Of a DNA stretch of 33,325 nt, positions 1-8,904 are shown piece after piece. A model generated the notes under the pieces. The model was not told the origin of the DNA and ran no database searches. It saw only the letters and a list, made by a program, of their open reading frames with translations. Each line of letters starts with the position of its first letter. The first letter of the stretch is position 1. Made by a program: the position numbers and the translations under genes. The stretch comes from Leptolyngbyaceae cyanobacterium RU_5_1 (GTDB taxonomy: Bacteria; Cyanobacteriota; Cyanobacteriia; Leptolyngbyales; Leptolyngbyaceae): positions 1 to 33,325 of the forward strand of contig JAAUSG010000026.1 of assembly GCA_012034055.1 (NCBI GenBank), written 5' to 3'.

Positions 1-1897
1 TTTCCAGGTCTCGCCCGGTGAGGACGCGATCGCCCATGCCGAGCAAGCCCCAAATCCTCTGCGACAGCCTGCGCCGTGAGTTGATGGTCTCCCGTGATCA
101 TGACAGGGCGAATTCCGGCTGTCCGGCAACGAGCAACGGCTTCTCGGACTTCTGGACGAGGCGCATCCAGCATTCCCGCCAGCCCAACCAAACTAATTCG
201 CGTTCAGTTGCGTCGTCCGCCTCATCATCTGGAATCTCCGCCAACGGTTTGCAGGCAAAGCCAAGCACTCGCAATCCCCGACCTGCCATTTGGTCGTTGC
301 GCTCCAAAATTCGCTGGCGTTGCTCATCCGTAAGGGGTTGAGCTTCACTATCCACCTGAATCTGCGTGCAGCGCTCTAAAATTAGCTCCGGTGACCCTTT
401 GGTGAACATCACATAGGGACAGGGACCATCGGCGACGCCGTAAGCCTCGTCCACCACTTCTACGACGACGCTCATGCGTTTGCGTTCAGATGAGAAGGGA
501 AATTCAGTCTTACGGGGCAGCTTACTGGACCACTGATCTCTCTCAAACCCCGCTTTCGCCGCTAGCGAGAGCAAGGCTCCTTCGGTTGGGTCACCCAAAA
601 TAATCCACTCATCGTTGTCCTGTTGCAGAATGGCATCGTTACAGACCACACAAGCGGTGAGCAAATTCAGCAGCTCCGGATCATCCTCCGGTTCGATGGG
701 CAGTGCGGAATCAAACTGTTCGCCCATTGGGTAAAATTTGCCCAGCGGGTCATAGCCTTCGCCCGTGATCCGCATCGACTTTGTGGCGGTGTCTGCCAGC
801 TTCACCACCATCTTGTTTTGCGTTAGGGTACCGGTCTTGTCGGAACAGATGGTCGTTACAGACCCCAGTGTTTCTACGGCCGGGAGCTTACGGATCAGCG
901 CATTTCGCTTCACCATTCGCTGAGTTCCCAAGGCGAGTGTGACGGTGATCACGGCTGGAAGTCCCTCTGGAACGATCGCCACCGCCATACTCAGAGAAAC
1001 TTCCACCAGTTCCTTCCATGCCCCCCATCCCAAGACGAGAATGCCACCAATCACAACCAGTCCGACCAGCGTCATCGCGCCGGTAACCAGGGTTTTGCTG
1101 AGCTGCGCCATGCGCTGCTGCAGGGGCGTCGGCTCTGACTCTACCGACTGCAACAAGGTGGCAATCCGTCCCAGCTCGGTTTTCATGCCAGTATTGGTAA
1201 CGACGGCTGTGGCCCGCCCGTTGACAATATCCGTGCCTTGAAACACTAGATTGATGCGATCTCCCAGCGACGTATCATCCGGCAGTTCCAAATCTGCCTG
1301 TTTACTCACCGCATGGGCTTCCCCCGTCAATGCTGCTTCACGCACCTGTAAATTGGCTTCCTCCAGCAGGCGGGCATCGGCGGCAACCTGAACTCCTGCC
1401 TCCAGCAGCATGATGTCTCCAGGCACCAGATCCTTTGAGTCCACCTCAACGGCTCTGCCGCTCCGAACGACTCGCACCCGTGACGACGCCATTTTCTTGA
1501 GAGCCGCCAAATCTTTCTCTGCTTTGCTCTCCTGGAAGTAGCCCAGCAGCCCGTTCAGGATCACAATAGCCAGAATCGCGATCGTATCCTTAAACGGGAT
1601 CTCTCCCGGCTTTAGGGTTCCATTGCGCAGGTCAATGAAGTCAATGGTGCCGGACACCAGTGCAACTACAATCAACAGGATCAGCATGATATTGGTGAAC
1701 TGATCCAGCAAAATCTGCCAGGCGCTTCGTCCCCCGGTTTCCTCAATTTCATTGGGTCCAAAGCGCTCCAGATTGGCAGCGGCTTGCTCAGTCGTCAAAC
1801 CAGATTGGCGATCGCTCTGCAACGATTCCAGAGCTTCACTGGCACCCACAGAATGCCAGACAGTAGTGGAGTTTGAGGTGGAAGAAAGAAGAGTCAT
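1..1897 (-). CDS. P2A-type cation-transporting ATPase, N-terminal part, frameshifted, runs off the left edge
   Basis: Membrane P-type ATPase that would pump a cation (Ca2+/PMA1/PacL-like) using a phospho-aspartate intermediate. The N-terminal cation-ATPase domain is followed by paired membrane helices, the actuator motif [10 protein letters not shown], the M4 motif [17 protein letters not shown] typical of P2A pumps, and the phosphorylation loop [13 protein letters not shown]. The nucleotide-binding domain follows. ATG at 1897 is preferred over an in-frame TTG at 1912, although no clear Shine-Dalgarno is seen. The uninterrupted frame ends at a TGA at 98-100. Reading on in the next frame recovers the hinge motif MITGDH (about 85-102). 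The original frame then resumes near 48, giving [11 protein letters not shown]. So a C-run at 183-185 seems one base short and one at 48-51 one base long. The family is about 900 residues; roughly 630 are covered here. It may be a real pseudogene or two sequencing errors. The transported ion is not certain. Confidence 0.85.
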
Positions 1898-1915
1898 ACA
1901 AAGCGCAGGCAATAA

Positions 1916-1950
1916 GTGTTATAACACCAACAGCACTTAACTATAGTGCT
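1916..1950. promoter_or_regulatory. Two dyads in the divergent promoter region
   Basis: The 113-bp gap between the divergent ATPase and AAA-ATPase genes holds a perfect 12-bp palindrome, GTGTTATAACAC (1916-1927). It is followed by the inverted repeat AGCACT (1932-1937) / AGTGCT (1945-1950). Their placement just upstream of a cation pump suggests an operator, for example for a metal-responsive repressor. That role is inference; no regulator gene lies in the window. Confidence 0.35.
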
Positions 1951-2010
1951 TAGATTCTAACGATTGGCACTATTAAGCAGTATAAACTTCGCATAAATTG
2001 ATTTTGTCTC

Positions 2011-3204
2011 ATGGTCGCCAATCCATTCATCCCCGAAAATCTCGTCGGGCGGCAGGCAGAACGGTATCAGATCATCCAGGTTCTAGCCGCTGATGGTGAC
2101 CTGCTGGTTGCTGGCGTACCTGGAAGTGGGCGACGCACCCTGATTCGCTATGCGGCTCACGATGTAGGAGCCAAAGTGATTGAAATTGATTGCCTGCGGG
2201 CAACTGATAGCCGCCGATTTCTGCATTTGCTAGCAGAGGGCATCCTGTTCTGCTTTGAAACACCGGCTGAACTAGCTCTGATTCAGCGCTGGAGTACTCA
2301 TCAACCCATTGTGCTAGAAGAATCCGCGAGTGGACAAGCACGACTCGTGTGGCACGCCGCGTCTATCGATGAATGGCAACTGTTGCAAACCCTACTCGCC
2401 CTCCCGCAGGTAATGGCAGAGTGGCTCAACAGTCGCATCGTGATCGTTTTTCAAAACTTTACACACATTCGTTCCTGGGACCGTTCCGAGAAGTGGGAAA
2501 ACTACCTGCGCCAGGAAATTCAGCAGCAAAGTCGCGTCAGCTATGCCCTAATTACCACCGTTACCGAAAACTGGATGCAACAGAGTGATATGCAGGTCGT
2601 GTTTTTGGGACCGCTCAAGAATGAAGACCTGCAATCCTGGCTGATTGAAGCAATGGCAACTCACGGGTTGAAGTTTGAACCGCAAGCCCTGGAGCTGTTT
2701 CTGAACTATGTGCAAGGCAGTTTTGGAGACGCGATCGCCCTTGCCCGTCGCCTCTGGCTCGACCATCAAGCTTTTGAGAATTTTAGATTTCAGATTGCCG
2801 ATTTTGGATTGGGCAAACCGGAAGACGATCCCTTTGGTAAAACAAGTCCAGATGAACAAGTTCAATCCAAAATCCAAAATCTAAAATCTAAAATCGGACT
2901 CATTCAGGCTCACCAGGTTCACCGCAGCACCCTCGCCCTGATTGAAGACCTCTCCCTTACCTTTGAGTCGTTGCTCTTGCTGCTCCCTCCCAGCCAGGTT
3001 CGCGTCCTGGAAAGCCTTGCCCTTGATCCCACCGACAGTCCCCATTCGCGAGAGTACATTCAAAAGCACCACCTTTCCAGAGGCGGTGGACTCCAGGGCG
3101 CACTAGCCAGCCTACAGCAGAAGGGGCTGGTCTACGGCCCAGAGCACGGCTACCGAATCACAATGCCGCTGCTGGCATTTTGGCTCAAGCACCGGTTGAC
3201 GTGA
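2011..3204 (+). CDS. AAA-like ATP-binding protein with an in-frame repeat insertion
   Basis: A 397-residue protein that begins NPFIPENLVGRQAE and then has a P-loop, GVPGSGRRTL, at about residues 35-44. This resembles AAA/STAND-type ATPases found as single genes in cyanobacteria. The usual P-loop lysine is replaced by arginine, so ATP hydrolysis may be weak or absent. A hydrophobic strand, RIVIVFQNF, near residue 147 could be the Walker B position but lacks the usual acidic pair. The C-terminal third resembles a winged helix (DSPHSREYIQKHHLSRGGG, then QGALASLQQKGLVY). Residues about 256-296 are encoded by a palindromic repeat and read like the low-complexity FRFQIADFGLG/SKIQNLKSKI insertions seen in other cyanobacterial proteins. 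ATG at 2011 is the first in-frame start. It may be transcribed from the shared region with the divergent ATPase. The cellular role is unknown. Confidence 0.7.
   Translation: MVANPFIPENLVGRQAERYQIIQVLAADGDLLVAGVPGSGRRTLIRYAAHDVGAKVIEIDCLRATDSRRFLHLLAEGILFCFETPAELALIQRWSTHQPIVLEESASGQARLVWHAASIDEWQLLQTLLALPQVMAEWLNSRIVIVFQNFTHIRSWDRSEKWENYLRQEIQQQSRVSYALITTVTENWMQQSDMQVVFLGPLKNEDLQSWLIEAMATHGLKFEPQALELFLNYVQGSFGDAIALARRLWLDHQAFENFRFQIADFGLGKPEDDPFGKTSPDEQVQSKIQNLKSKIGLIQAHQVHRSTLALIEDLSLTFESLLLLLPPSQVRVLESLALDPTDSPHSREYIQKHHLSRGGGLQGALASLQQKGLVYGPEHGYRITMPLLAFWLKHRLT
2778..2897. repeat. Palindromic heptad-type repeat inserted in frame in a gene
   Basis: A left arm (2778-2811) and a right arm (2863-2897) are near-perfect inverted copies built from units like ATTTTAGATT and TTTTGGATTG, separated by about 50 bp. 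The reading frame passes through without a stop, adding roughly 40 codons to the AAA-like ATPase gene. Both strands translate to the same kind of SKI(Q/G)NLKSKI peptide, as expected for a palindrome. Such MITE-like elements are known from filamentous cyanobacteria. Confidence 0.7.
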
Positions 3205-3206
3205 AC

Positions 3207-3295
3207 GTAAAAGGATGAAGGATTAAAAGGAAAGAACAAGCAGTTCGCTTCATCTCTCTACTCTTTATCCCTTTATCTCCCCACCTCCCCCAAGA
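3207..3295. repeat. Purine-arm/pyrimidine-arm degenerate repeat
   Basis: Directly after the AAA-ATPase stop codon comes a purine-rich run (AAAGGATGAAGGATTAAAAG), then a complementary pyrimidine-rich run (CTCTTTATCCCTTTATCTCC). Together they form a long imperfect inverted repeat. The same layout recurs after thiG and after the MAPEG gene. The 124-bp gap holds no gene; the thiG ribosome site (AGAGGATATCACC) lies at its right end. Confidence 0.5.
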
Positions 3296-3328
3296 ACGCT
3301 ACTCTAAGGATGAGTAGAGGATATCACC

Positions 3329-4153
3329 ATGCAGACATTAGAAAAACCTTTAGAGCGCCCGCTAGAAGAGCCACTCGTGATTGCAGGGCGCACCTTTCAG
3401 TCTCGCTTAATGACTGGAACGGGCAAATACCACACCTTTGACCAAATGCGGCAGAGTATCGCCACGAGCGGTAGCCAGATCGTAACCGTTGCAGTCCGCC
3501 GTGTTCAGACCCATGCACCGGGACACGAGGGACTGGCTGAAGCGTTGGATTGGTCAAAGCTGTGGATGCTGCCCAACACGGCGGGTTGTCAGGCGGCAGA
3601 GGAAGCCATCCGGGTGGCTCGGTTAGGACGAGAGATGGCAAAGCTGCTGGGTCAAGAGGACAACAACTTCGTCAAACTGGAAGTCATTCCCGATGCCAAA
3701 TATCTCCTCCCCGACCCAATTGGCACCTTAGAAGCGGCAGAAACACTGATTCAGGAAGGTTTTGCAGTTCTGCCGTACATCAACGCCGATCCGCTGCTGG
3801 CAAAACGGTTGGAAGAAGCCGGATGCGTGACCGTGATGCCGCTTGGGTCACCCATTGGCTCTGGGCAAGGCTTGAAAAATGCTGCCAATATCCAGATCAT
3901 TATTGAAAATGCCAGGGTGCCGGTGGTGGTGGATGCTGGCATTGGGGTACCCAGTGAAGCCGCTCAGGCAATGGAAATGGGAGCGGATGCGCTGCTGATT
4001 AACACCGCGATCGCCCAAGCCCAAAACCCGATTGCAATGGCCCACGCCATGAAGCTGGCAACTGAAGCTGGCCGATTCGCCTATCAAGCTGGACGCATTC
4101 CGATCAAAGTCTACGCCAGTGCCAGTTCACCCACGACGGGGACGCTTCAGTAG
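3329..4153 (+). CDS. thiG: Thiazole synthase ThiG
   Basis: ThiG makes the thiazole phosphate half of thiamine in the cytoplasm from deoxyxylulose phosphate, dehydroglycine and ThiS thiocarboxylate. The 274-residue protein shows the family signatures: [13 protein letters not shown] near residue 22, the Schiff-base lysine in [16 protein letters not shown] (K116), [11 protein letters not shown], and [15 protein letters not shown] with the phosphate-binding [10 protein letters not shown]. It is close to the usual 255-270 residues but has an N-terminal extension of proline/leucine/glutamate repeats ([13 protein letters not shown]), probably disordered. The ATG follows a good Shine-Dalgarno, AGAGG. 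It is not fused to ThiO and no other thi gene adjoins it. No TPP riboswitch was recognised upstream. Confidence 0.96.
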   Translation: MQTLEKPLERPLEEPLVIAGRTFQSRLMTGTGKYHTFDQMRQSIATSGSQIVTVAVRRVQTHAPGHEGLAEALDWSKLWMLPNTAGCQAAEEAIRVARLGREMAKLLGQEDNNFVKLEVIPDAKYLLPDPIGTLEAAETLIQEGFAVLPYINADPLLAKRLEEAGCVTVMPLGSPIGSGQGLKNAANIQIIIENARVPVVVDAGIGVPSEAAQAMEMGADALLINTAIAQAQNPIAMAHAMKLATEAGRFAYQAGRIPIKVYASASSPTTGTLQ

Positions 4154-4154
4154 G

Positions 4155-4395
4155 GAGTGGGGGATGAAGGGATGAAGGGATGAAGGGATGCATTTGGCTC
4201 ACTTCACTTGCCTTAATCTTCTTTCTTTGTTCTTTAACCCATCATCTTCTTACTCTTCACTCTCCACCCTTTACCTCTTCATCGCTTCATCGCTTTACTT
4301 CTTACTTCTCGCCTCGCACCTTGTACTTTCTTCACTCTTTATCCCATCATCCCATCATCCCTTTACCTCTTGCCTCGTCGCACCTCTCGTCTTTC
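4155..4395. repeat. 8-bp tandem repeat (GGGATGAA) with downstream complementary pyrimidine tract
   Basis: Nearly four copies of GGGATGAA stand at 4161-4190, right after the thiG stop. A long T/C-rich stretch follows, containing the complementary ATCCCATCATCCCATCATCC at 4341-4360. The two ends could pair over about 150 nt. The 472-bp gap from thiG to psb34 holds no convincing gene: the small ORFs here encode only Ser/Leu/His-rich translations of the pyrimidine tract. From about 4400 to 4625 the DNA is ordinary AT-rich sequence that probably carries the psb34 promoter. Confidence 0.6.
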
Positions 4396-4625
4396 GCCTA
4401 CAAAGTATTTCAAAGTGTCAATAAATTTACTAAACTTAACGCTAGTAAGTAGTAGGCAGGCATGATTAAACCGAAGACTCGACTGACCAGGTATTCGGTG
4501 GCAGGTGGCAGGAAAATGACTGGTTCTGACACCTGGAACCTAAACCTGAAAGATCTTGCATTTAAATGAGTTATTCTACTTACTCGTGTGATCCAGTTAA
4601 CGTCAATAAAAATTGAGGATAGTTC

Positions 4626-4811
4626 ATGGAATATAAAGGTAGGGGATACACGGTTGAAGATGGCGGACGCTTAAATAACTTTGCAGTCGAGCCAAAAATG
4701 TACAAGGCTGAACCTCCAACCAAAAATCAGCAGCGCACCTATGTCGTTCTTGGCGTTATTGGAGCAGGGTTGGTCGGCATGTTGGTCTTCGTTGCAGCAT
4801 CTGTGTCTTGA
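4626..4811 (+). CDS. psb34: Psb34 / ssl1498-family light-harvesting-like photosystem II assembly protein
   Basis: Small single-helix thylakoid membrane protein of 61 residues. The N-terminal half carries the hallmark stretch TVEDGGRLNNFAVEPKMY (residues about 9-26). It is followed by PPTKNQQRTY and one transmembrane helix (VVLGVIGAGLVGMLVFVAA, about 41-59). Psb34 is known to bind photosystem II assembly intermediates near CP47, at the site also used by high-light-inducible proteins. The length fits the family. ATG is preceded by TTGAGGATAGTTC, giving a plausible GAGG ribosome site. It is a single-gene unit with a strong hairpin terminator about 115 bp downstream. No clear light-response box was recognised upstream. 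Confidence 0.85.
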   Translation: MEYKGRGYTVEDGGRLNNFAVEPKMYKAEPPTKNQQRTYVVLGVIGAGLVGMLVFVAASVS

Positions 4812-4925
4812 TGAGAGTAAGGGGGGTTGGTGACCTAATGGGACGTTGCTCTGACAGCAGTACCAACAACCCGTTACTTCTCAAGCTTATCGATAACTGT
4901 TTGAAACTGACATGATTTTCAACCT

Positions 4926-4957
4926 GGTGGTTGCGCTAGTGCGACCACCTGTTTTTT
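4926..4957 (+). terminator. Rho-independent terminator of psb34, overlapping the opposing gene's stop
   Basis: An 11-bp stem GGTGGTTGCGC / GTGCGACCACC (two G-T pairs) closes a CTAG-centred loop at 4926-4949. TTTTTT follows at 4952-4957. The orientation fits the + strand psb34 transcript. The stop codon of the convergent minus-strand gene (4936-4938) lies inside the stem loop. Confidence 0.75.
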
Positions 4958-6384
4958 GTGGGTTGCTCCAGTTGCTCTATTAAGCAATGGGCAATGCGCT
5001 CAGCAGCACCGGGGCGTCCCATTCGGCGGTGGCCGTTTTCGGCAATCCGGTGAAGCTGTTCCGGGTCTTGGAGGAGGGTTTGCAGCGCGATCGCGGCTTG
5101 TGCGGGTTTAGCAACCAACGTTACCGATGGGCCCAACAGTCGAGTTTGTGACTCGGCAAACTTGAGCGTGAACTGAGGTCCTTTGCCGGGAAAGATGACT
5201 GCTGGTTTGCCCAATCCCACAAATTGTTCTGTGCCAGTTCCAGTCATGGCGATCGCACAATCAGCCCCGTGCAAACAATCTCCAAAGGCATGTTGCGTCA
5301 ACACTAAGGTTGCCTGTTTGTAGCTGAACCAGTGGGCGATTGAATCAGGGAATTGTTGCAGCGCCGGATCTGCCGATTTTGAGGGACTGTCTACAGGCTG
5401 CCAACCTTGAGCTTGCAGCATATAGAAAAGCGGTTCTAAATTCAGATTTGGGGCGATCGCGCCGAAAAATGTCAGCGATCGTGTCGAAAAAGTTTCAACC
5501 ACTCCATCCATGGCTTGCAAAATTTGCTGCCAGTTCTCGTAGGCTTCAGGTGGACGAGAACCCGGTAGTAACACAACCCGTAGATAACCTGATTCCATCA
5601 AGGATTGGTACGACAGAGAATTTTCTGGGGAGGATTGAGCGGCTGCAAGTGGACTATTTTCAGGACTTGCCCGATTTTGCCTGCCCACCGCAACCAGTTC
5701 ATGTAGAGCCAATTGAGTGGACCTGGGTTCCAACCCATCCATCATTGGATTGCCTAAGTCAAAGGCAGGAATTGACCATCGTTTCAAGATTCTGGTCGTT
5801 AGACTGTCTCTGGGAAAAACGGCTCGACATCGAGGATGACTCATTAACCAGCGTTCCCAAGGAACGTACACCGATCCTGACCACCCCTCCCAAATTGCCC
5901 GGCGCAGGGGGTGGCCAGTATCATCCCGCAAGTAGTATTCCGATTTGGCGGTTCCAACAAACGCATAGGGAGCACCACTCAACCAAGCCAGCAGTAGGGG
6001 AACAATATCACCGACCGCTAGAATGCTGCCTCCCTGTTTAGACCAGTGCCGAATAGCGCGAAACTGAGCCAGTGTAAGCTGTAACAAGCCACTTTGAACA
6101 TCTCGTGCAAATTGCCGTCCATCCATGTGAATAAAACCACCAGAAGGCATGGCTTTCACAGGGCCAATAATTGGAATTCCCAGTTGGGTATACGCTCGTC
6201 CTTCACCCACTAATGGTAGGGCCGCCAGCTTCAATGAACTGAAGTTCTGCTGTAGAGTTTGCAGAATGCGAATCGCAATCACGTCCTCCCCATGACCGTT
6301 GCTGAGACAGAGTAGTCTTTCGTTCGCCGAGTAGTGTGGCAGTTGAGACGGCAGCAATGGTACAAGCCCCCCTTTGTAACACAA
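4936..6384 (-). CDS. Lipid-A-disaccharide synthase-related glycosyltransferase-like protein
   Basis: A conserved cyanobacterial protein related to LpxB (GT-B fold) but of unproven substrate. Recognisable stretches are LLCLSNGHGEDVIAIRIL at the N-terminus, ALPLVGEGRAY, and GDIVPLLLAW followed by the FVGTAKSEYYLRDD segment. Near the C-terminus come DCAIAMTGTGTEQFVGLGKP and VIFPGKGPQF, the nucleotide-sugar half. At up to 482 residues it is longer than LpxB (about 380), with an extra low-complexity insert near residues 235-260 (SPENSPLAAAQSSPENSL). No ATG precedes the conserved N-terminus. Candidate starts are TTG at 6384 or TTG at 6357, so the start is uncertain. It is convergent with psb34 and shares that gene's terminator region. 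True cyanobacterial LpxB is a separate gene, so a role in envelope glycolipid synthesis is only inferred. Confidence 0.82.
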   Translation of the reverse strand: MCYKGGLVPLLPSQLPHYSANERLLCLSNGHGEDVIAIRILQTLQQNFSSLKLAALPLVGEGRAYTQLGIPIIGPVKAMPSGGFIHMDGRQFARDVQSGLLQLTLAQFRAIRHWSKQGGSILAVGDIVPLLLAWLSGAPYAFVGTAKSEYYLRDDTGHPLRRAIWEGWSGSVYVPWERWLMSHPRCRAVFPRDSLTTRILKRWSIPAFDLGNPMMDGLEPRSTQLALHELVAVGRQNRASPENSPLAAAQSSPENSLSYQSLMESGYLRVVLLPGSRPPEAYENWQQILQAMDGVVETFSTRSLTFFGAIAPNLNLEPLFYMLQAQGWQPVDSPSKSADPALQQFPDSIAHWFSYKQATLVLTQHAFGDCLHGADCAIAMTGTGTEQFVGLGKPAVIFPGKGPQFTLKFAESQTRLLGPSVTLVAKPAQAAIALQTLLQDPEQLHRIAENGHRRMGRPGAAERIAHCLIEQLEQPTKNRWSH

Positions 6385-6585
6385 TTGAGATAATTCTTAT
6401 GGATAAAGCCTACATCAGAGTCTAAGCAAAAGCTCACACGGCAAGATGATATACATCAGATAGAATCGCTTATGCCACTCATCATCTCAGACTCTTGCGC
6501 GTCATCAATGGTTCCAATGACCCAGTTAGGGGCTAGACGCAGGGGGGAACTTTGATAATGTGCATCTGTTAGGAATCAGCAACCC

Positions 6586-8820
6586 ATGACAGCTAGTTTT
6601 CCCTCCCAATCGTTTTCCTCATTAGAGCAAGCGCTGAAGCACTACTTTGGATACGACAGCTTTCGCTCTGGACAGCGTCAGGTGGTTGAGAAAGCGCTTC
6701 AGAATCAGGATTTGCTGGTTGTCATGCCGACCGGGGGCGGAAAATCGCTCTGCTATCAACTGCCAGCGCTGCTCAAGCCCGGGTTGGCGATCGTCGTTTC
6801 GCCGTTGATTGCGCTGATGCAGGATCAGGTGCAGGCATTGCGGGATAACGGAATTGCAGCGACGTTCCTGAACAGCAGTTTGAGTGGAGCAGAGCTGCGA
6901 TCGCGCGAACAGTCCGTGATCAATGGGGAAATTAAGCTACTCTACATTGCTCCAGAGCGACTGTTGGGAGAGGGAAGGCTGGTGGCGTGGCTGTCTCAGG
7001 TGTATGTCTCGGCGATCGCGATCGATGAAGCCCACTGTGTCTCCGAATGGGGACACGACTTCCGCCCGGAATATCGCCAACTCCGCCAGTTGCGCCAGTC
7101 GTACCCCAAAGTACCCATGATGGCCCTGACGGCGACAGCAACCGAGCGAGTTCGGCAAGACATCATCCAGCAGCTTGACCTGCAAGATCCGGTTGTTCAC
7201 CTCGCCACCTTCAACCGTCCTAACCTGTACTACGAAGTTCGCCCCAAGCACAAACGCTCCTACGAGGAGCTGGTACAACGGATTCGACAAAGCCAAAAGG
7301 GTGCTGGCATCATCTACTGCCTGAGTCGGCGGCGGGTGGATGAACTAACGGCAAGATTGCAAATGGATGGCATCCAGGCCCTTCCCTACCACGCTGGACT
7401 GGACAGCAAAACGCGCACCGAAAACCAGACTCGCTTCATTCGGGATGATGTGCAGGTGATGGTAGCGACGATCGCCTTTGGCATGGGCATTAACAAACCT
7501 GATGTTCGCCTGGTGATTCATTACGACTTGCCCCGCAACATCGAAGGCTATTACCAGGAATCCGGGCGGGCTGGGCGCGATGGAGAGCCTGCCCGTTGTA
7601 TTCTGTTTTTTGGCGCTGGCGATATTAAAACTGTCGAGTATCTGATTAGCCAGAAAATAGACCCCAGTACGGGTGCGCCCTTAGAGGATGAGCAACGAAT
7701 TGCCACCCAGCAACTGCGCCGGGTAATTGACTATGCCGAAGCCACCGAATGCCGTCGCATTATTCAATTGGGCTACTTTGGCGAGTATTTTGCGGGCAAC
7801 TGCGGCACCTGTGACAACTGCCGCCATCCCAAACCCGTGCAAGACCGAACGATTGAAGCCCAAAAGTTCCTGTCCTGCGTGGCACGAGTCCAGGAGCGGT
7901 TTGGCATGAATTACATCATCGATGTGCTGCGCGGCTCCAAAAGCCAACGCATTTTGCAGAACGGGCATGACAAACTTTCCACCTACGGGATTGGGAAAGA
8001 CCGGAGTGGGGACGACTGGAAAATGCTGGGGCGATCGCTGATCCATCAGGGACTGGTGGATGAAACCACGGATGGCTACTCGGTACTCAGATTGAATAGC
8101 TTAAGCTGGGAAATTTTGCGCAAACAGCGGGCTGTGGCGATCGCGGTTGAACCCAGTCGCACTCAAGACTCTGCTCCCCAAAGCGACTTCGATAGCGAAG
8201 ACGTTGAAGAACTGCTCGATCGGCTCAAGGATCTGCGCAAGCGGCTTGCCGATCAACAGTCCGTGCCCCCGTATGTCGTCTTTGCCAACGCCAGCCTGCG
8301 GTTAATGGCGCAGCAACAACCGCTTACCCGTACCCAGTTTGCCCAAATTTCGGGTGTCGGCAGTCGCAAGCTGTCGCAATACGGCGATACCTTCTTAGCC
8401 GAAATTCGCGAGTTTCGCGAGGAGAAAGGGTTACCCGTACAACCCAGCTCTTCTGCAGCAGAGGACTCTGCTTTCGACAATGCTCCAATTCCATCCACGC
8501 GCCCAACTTCGCTCTATCCATCGGATACACGGATGCTTACCTTCAAGCTGTACCAGCAAGGACTGAAGCCATTTGAAATTGCTGAACAACGGAATCTTCG
8601 TCTCAGCACGATTACCAGCCATTTGGCAGAGTTGATTGAACTGGGCTATGAGATTGCGATCGATGCCCTAGTGCCGTGCGATCGTCAGGAAAAAATTCGG
8701 GAAGCCATTCAAGCCGTCGGTGCTGAATCTCGCCGCCGCATTCGAGACTACCTGGGTGAAGTCTACGGTTATGACGAAATCCACCTCGTTCAGGCGCAAT
8801 GGCAACGAGAACAGCTCTAG
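6586..8820 (+). CDS. recQ: ATP-dependent DNA helicase RecQ
   Basis: A 3'-to-5' DNA helicase for recombination repair and replication-fork processing. The N-terminal helicase lobe has Walker A MPTGGGKSLCYQLPAL (K53) and the DEAH box IDEAHC (147-150) followed by SEWGHDFRPEY, the aromatic-rich loop. The second lobe has IAFGMGINKPDVR and the arginine-finger motif QESGRAGRDG. The RecQ zinc motif lies around residues 388-411 (C...CGTCDNC), then the RQC winged helix, an HRDC domain (about 548-610) and a C-terminal helix-turn-helix extension (about 650-740, FEIAEQRNLRLSTITSHLAEL). At 744 residues it is longer than the 609-residue E. coli protein because of that extension. ATG is preceded by AGGAATC. 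It is a single gene, divergent from the LpxB-related gene. Confidence 0.96.
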   Translation: MTASFPSQSFSSLEQALKHYFGYDSFRSGQRQVVEKALQNQDLLVVMPTGGGKSLCYQLPALLKPGLAIVVSPLIALMQDQVQALRDNGIAATFLNSSLSGAELRSREQSVINGEIKLLYIAPERLLGEGRLVAWLSQVYVSAIAIDEAHCVSEWGHDFRPEYRQLRQLRQSYPKVPMMALTATATERVRQDIIQQLDLQDPVVHLATFNRPNLYYEVRPKHKRSYEELVQRIRQSQKGAGIIYCLSRRRVDELTARLQMDGIQALPYHAGLDSKTRTENQTRFIRDDVQVMVATIAFGMGINKPDVRLVIHYDLPRNIEGYYQESGRAGRDGEPARCILFFGAGDIKTVEYLISQKIDPSTGAPLEDEQRIATQQLRRVIDYAEATECRRIIQLGYFGEYFAGNCGTCDNCRHPKPVQDRTIEAQKFLSCVARVQERFGMNYIIDVLRGSKSQRILQNGHDKLSTYGIGKDRSGDDWKMLGRSLIHQGLVDETTDGYSVLRLNSLSWEILRKQRAVAIAVEPSRTQDSAPQSDFDSEDVEELLDRLKDLRKRLADQQSVPPYVVFANASLRLMAQQQPLTRTQFAQISGVGSRKLSQYGDTFLAEIREFREEKGLPVQPSSSAAEDSAFDNAPIPSTRPTSLYPSDTRMLTFKLYQQGLKPFEIAEQRNLRLSTITSHLAELIELGYEIAIDALVPCDRQEKIREAIQAVGAESRRRIRDYLGEVYGYDEIHLVQAQWQREQL

Positions 8821-8904
8821 AGAAGCTTTATCCGCCTTGGCTTAATTACACCGCACCGAGCAGGATGCGATCGCTGACTCTAAGCTTGATTCAGCATTAA
8901 AGTG

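Noticed and set aside
3205-3328. TPP riboswitch upstream of thiG
   Set aside because: The leader is mostly purine/pyrimidine repeat and lacks the conserved CUGAGA and related core.
4180-4452. ORFs encoding Ser/Leu/His-rich peptides after thiG
   Set aside because: They are translations of the pyrimidine-rich repeat, not genes.
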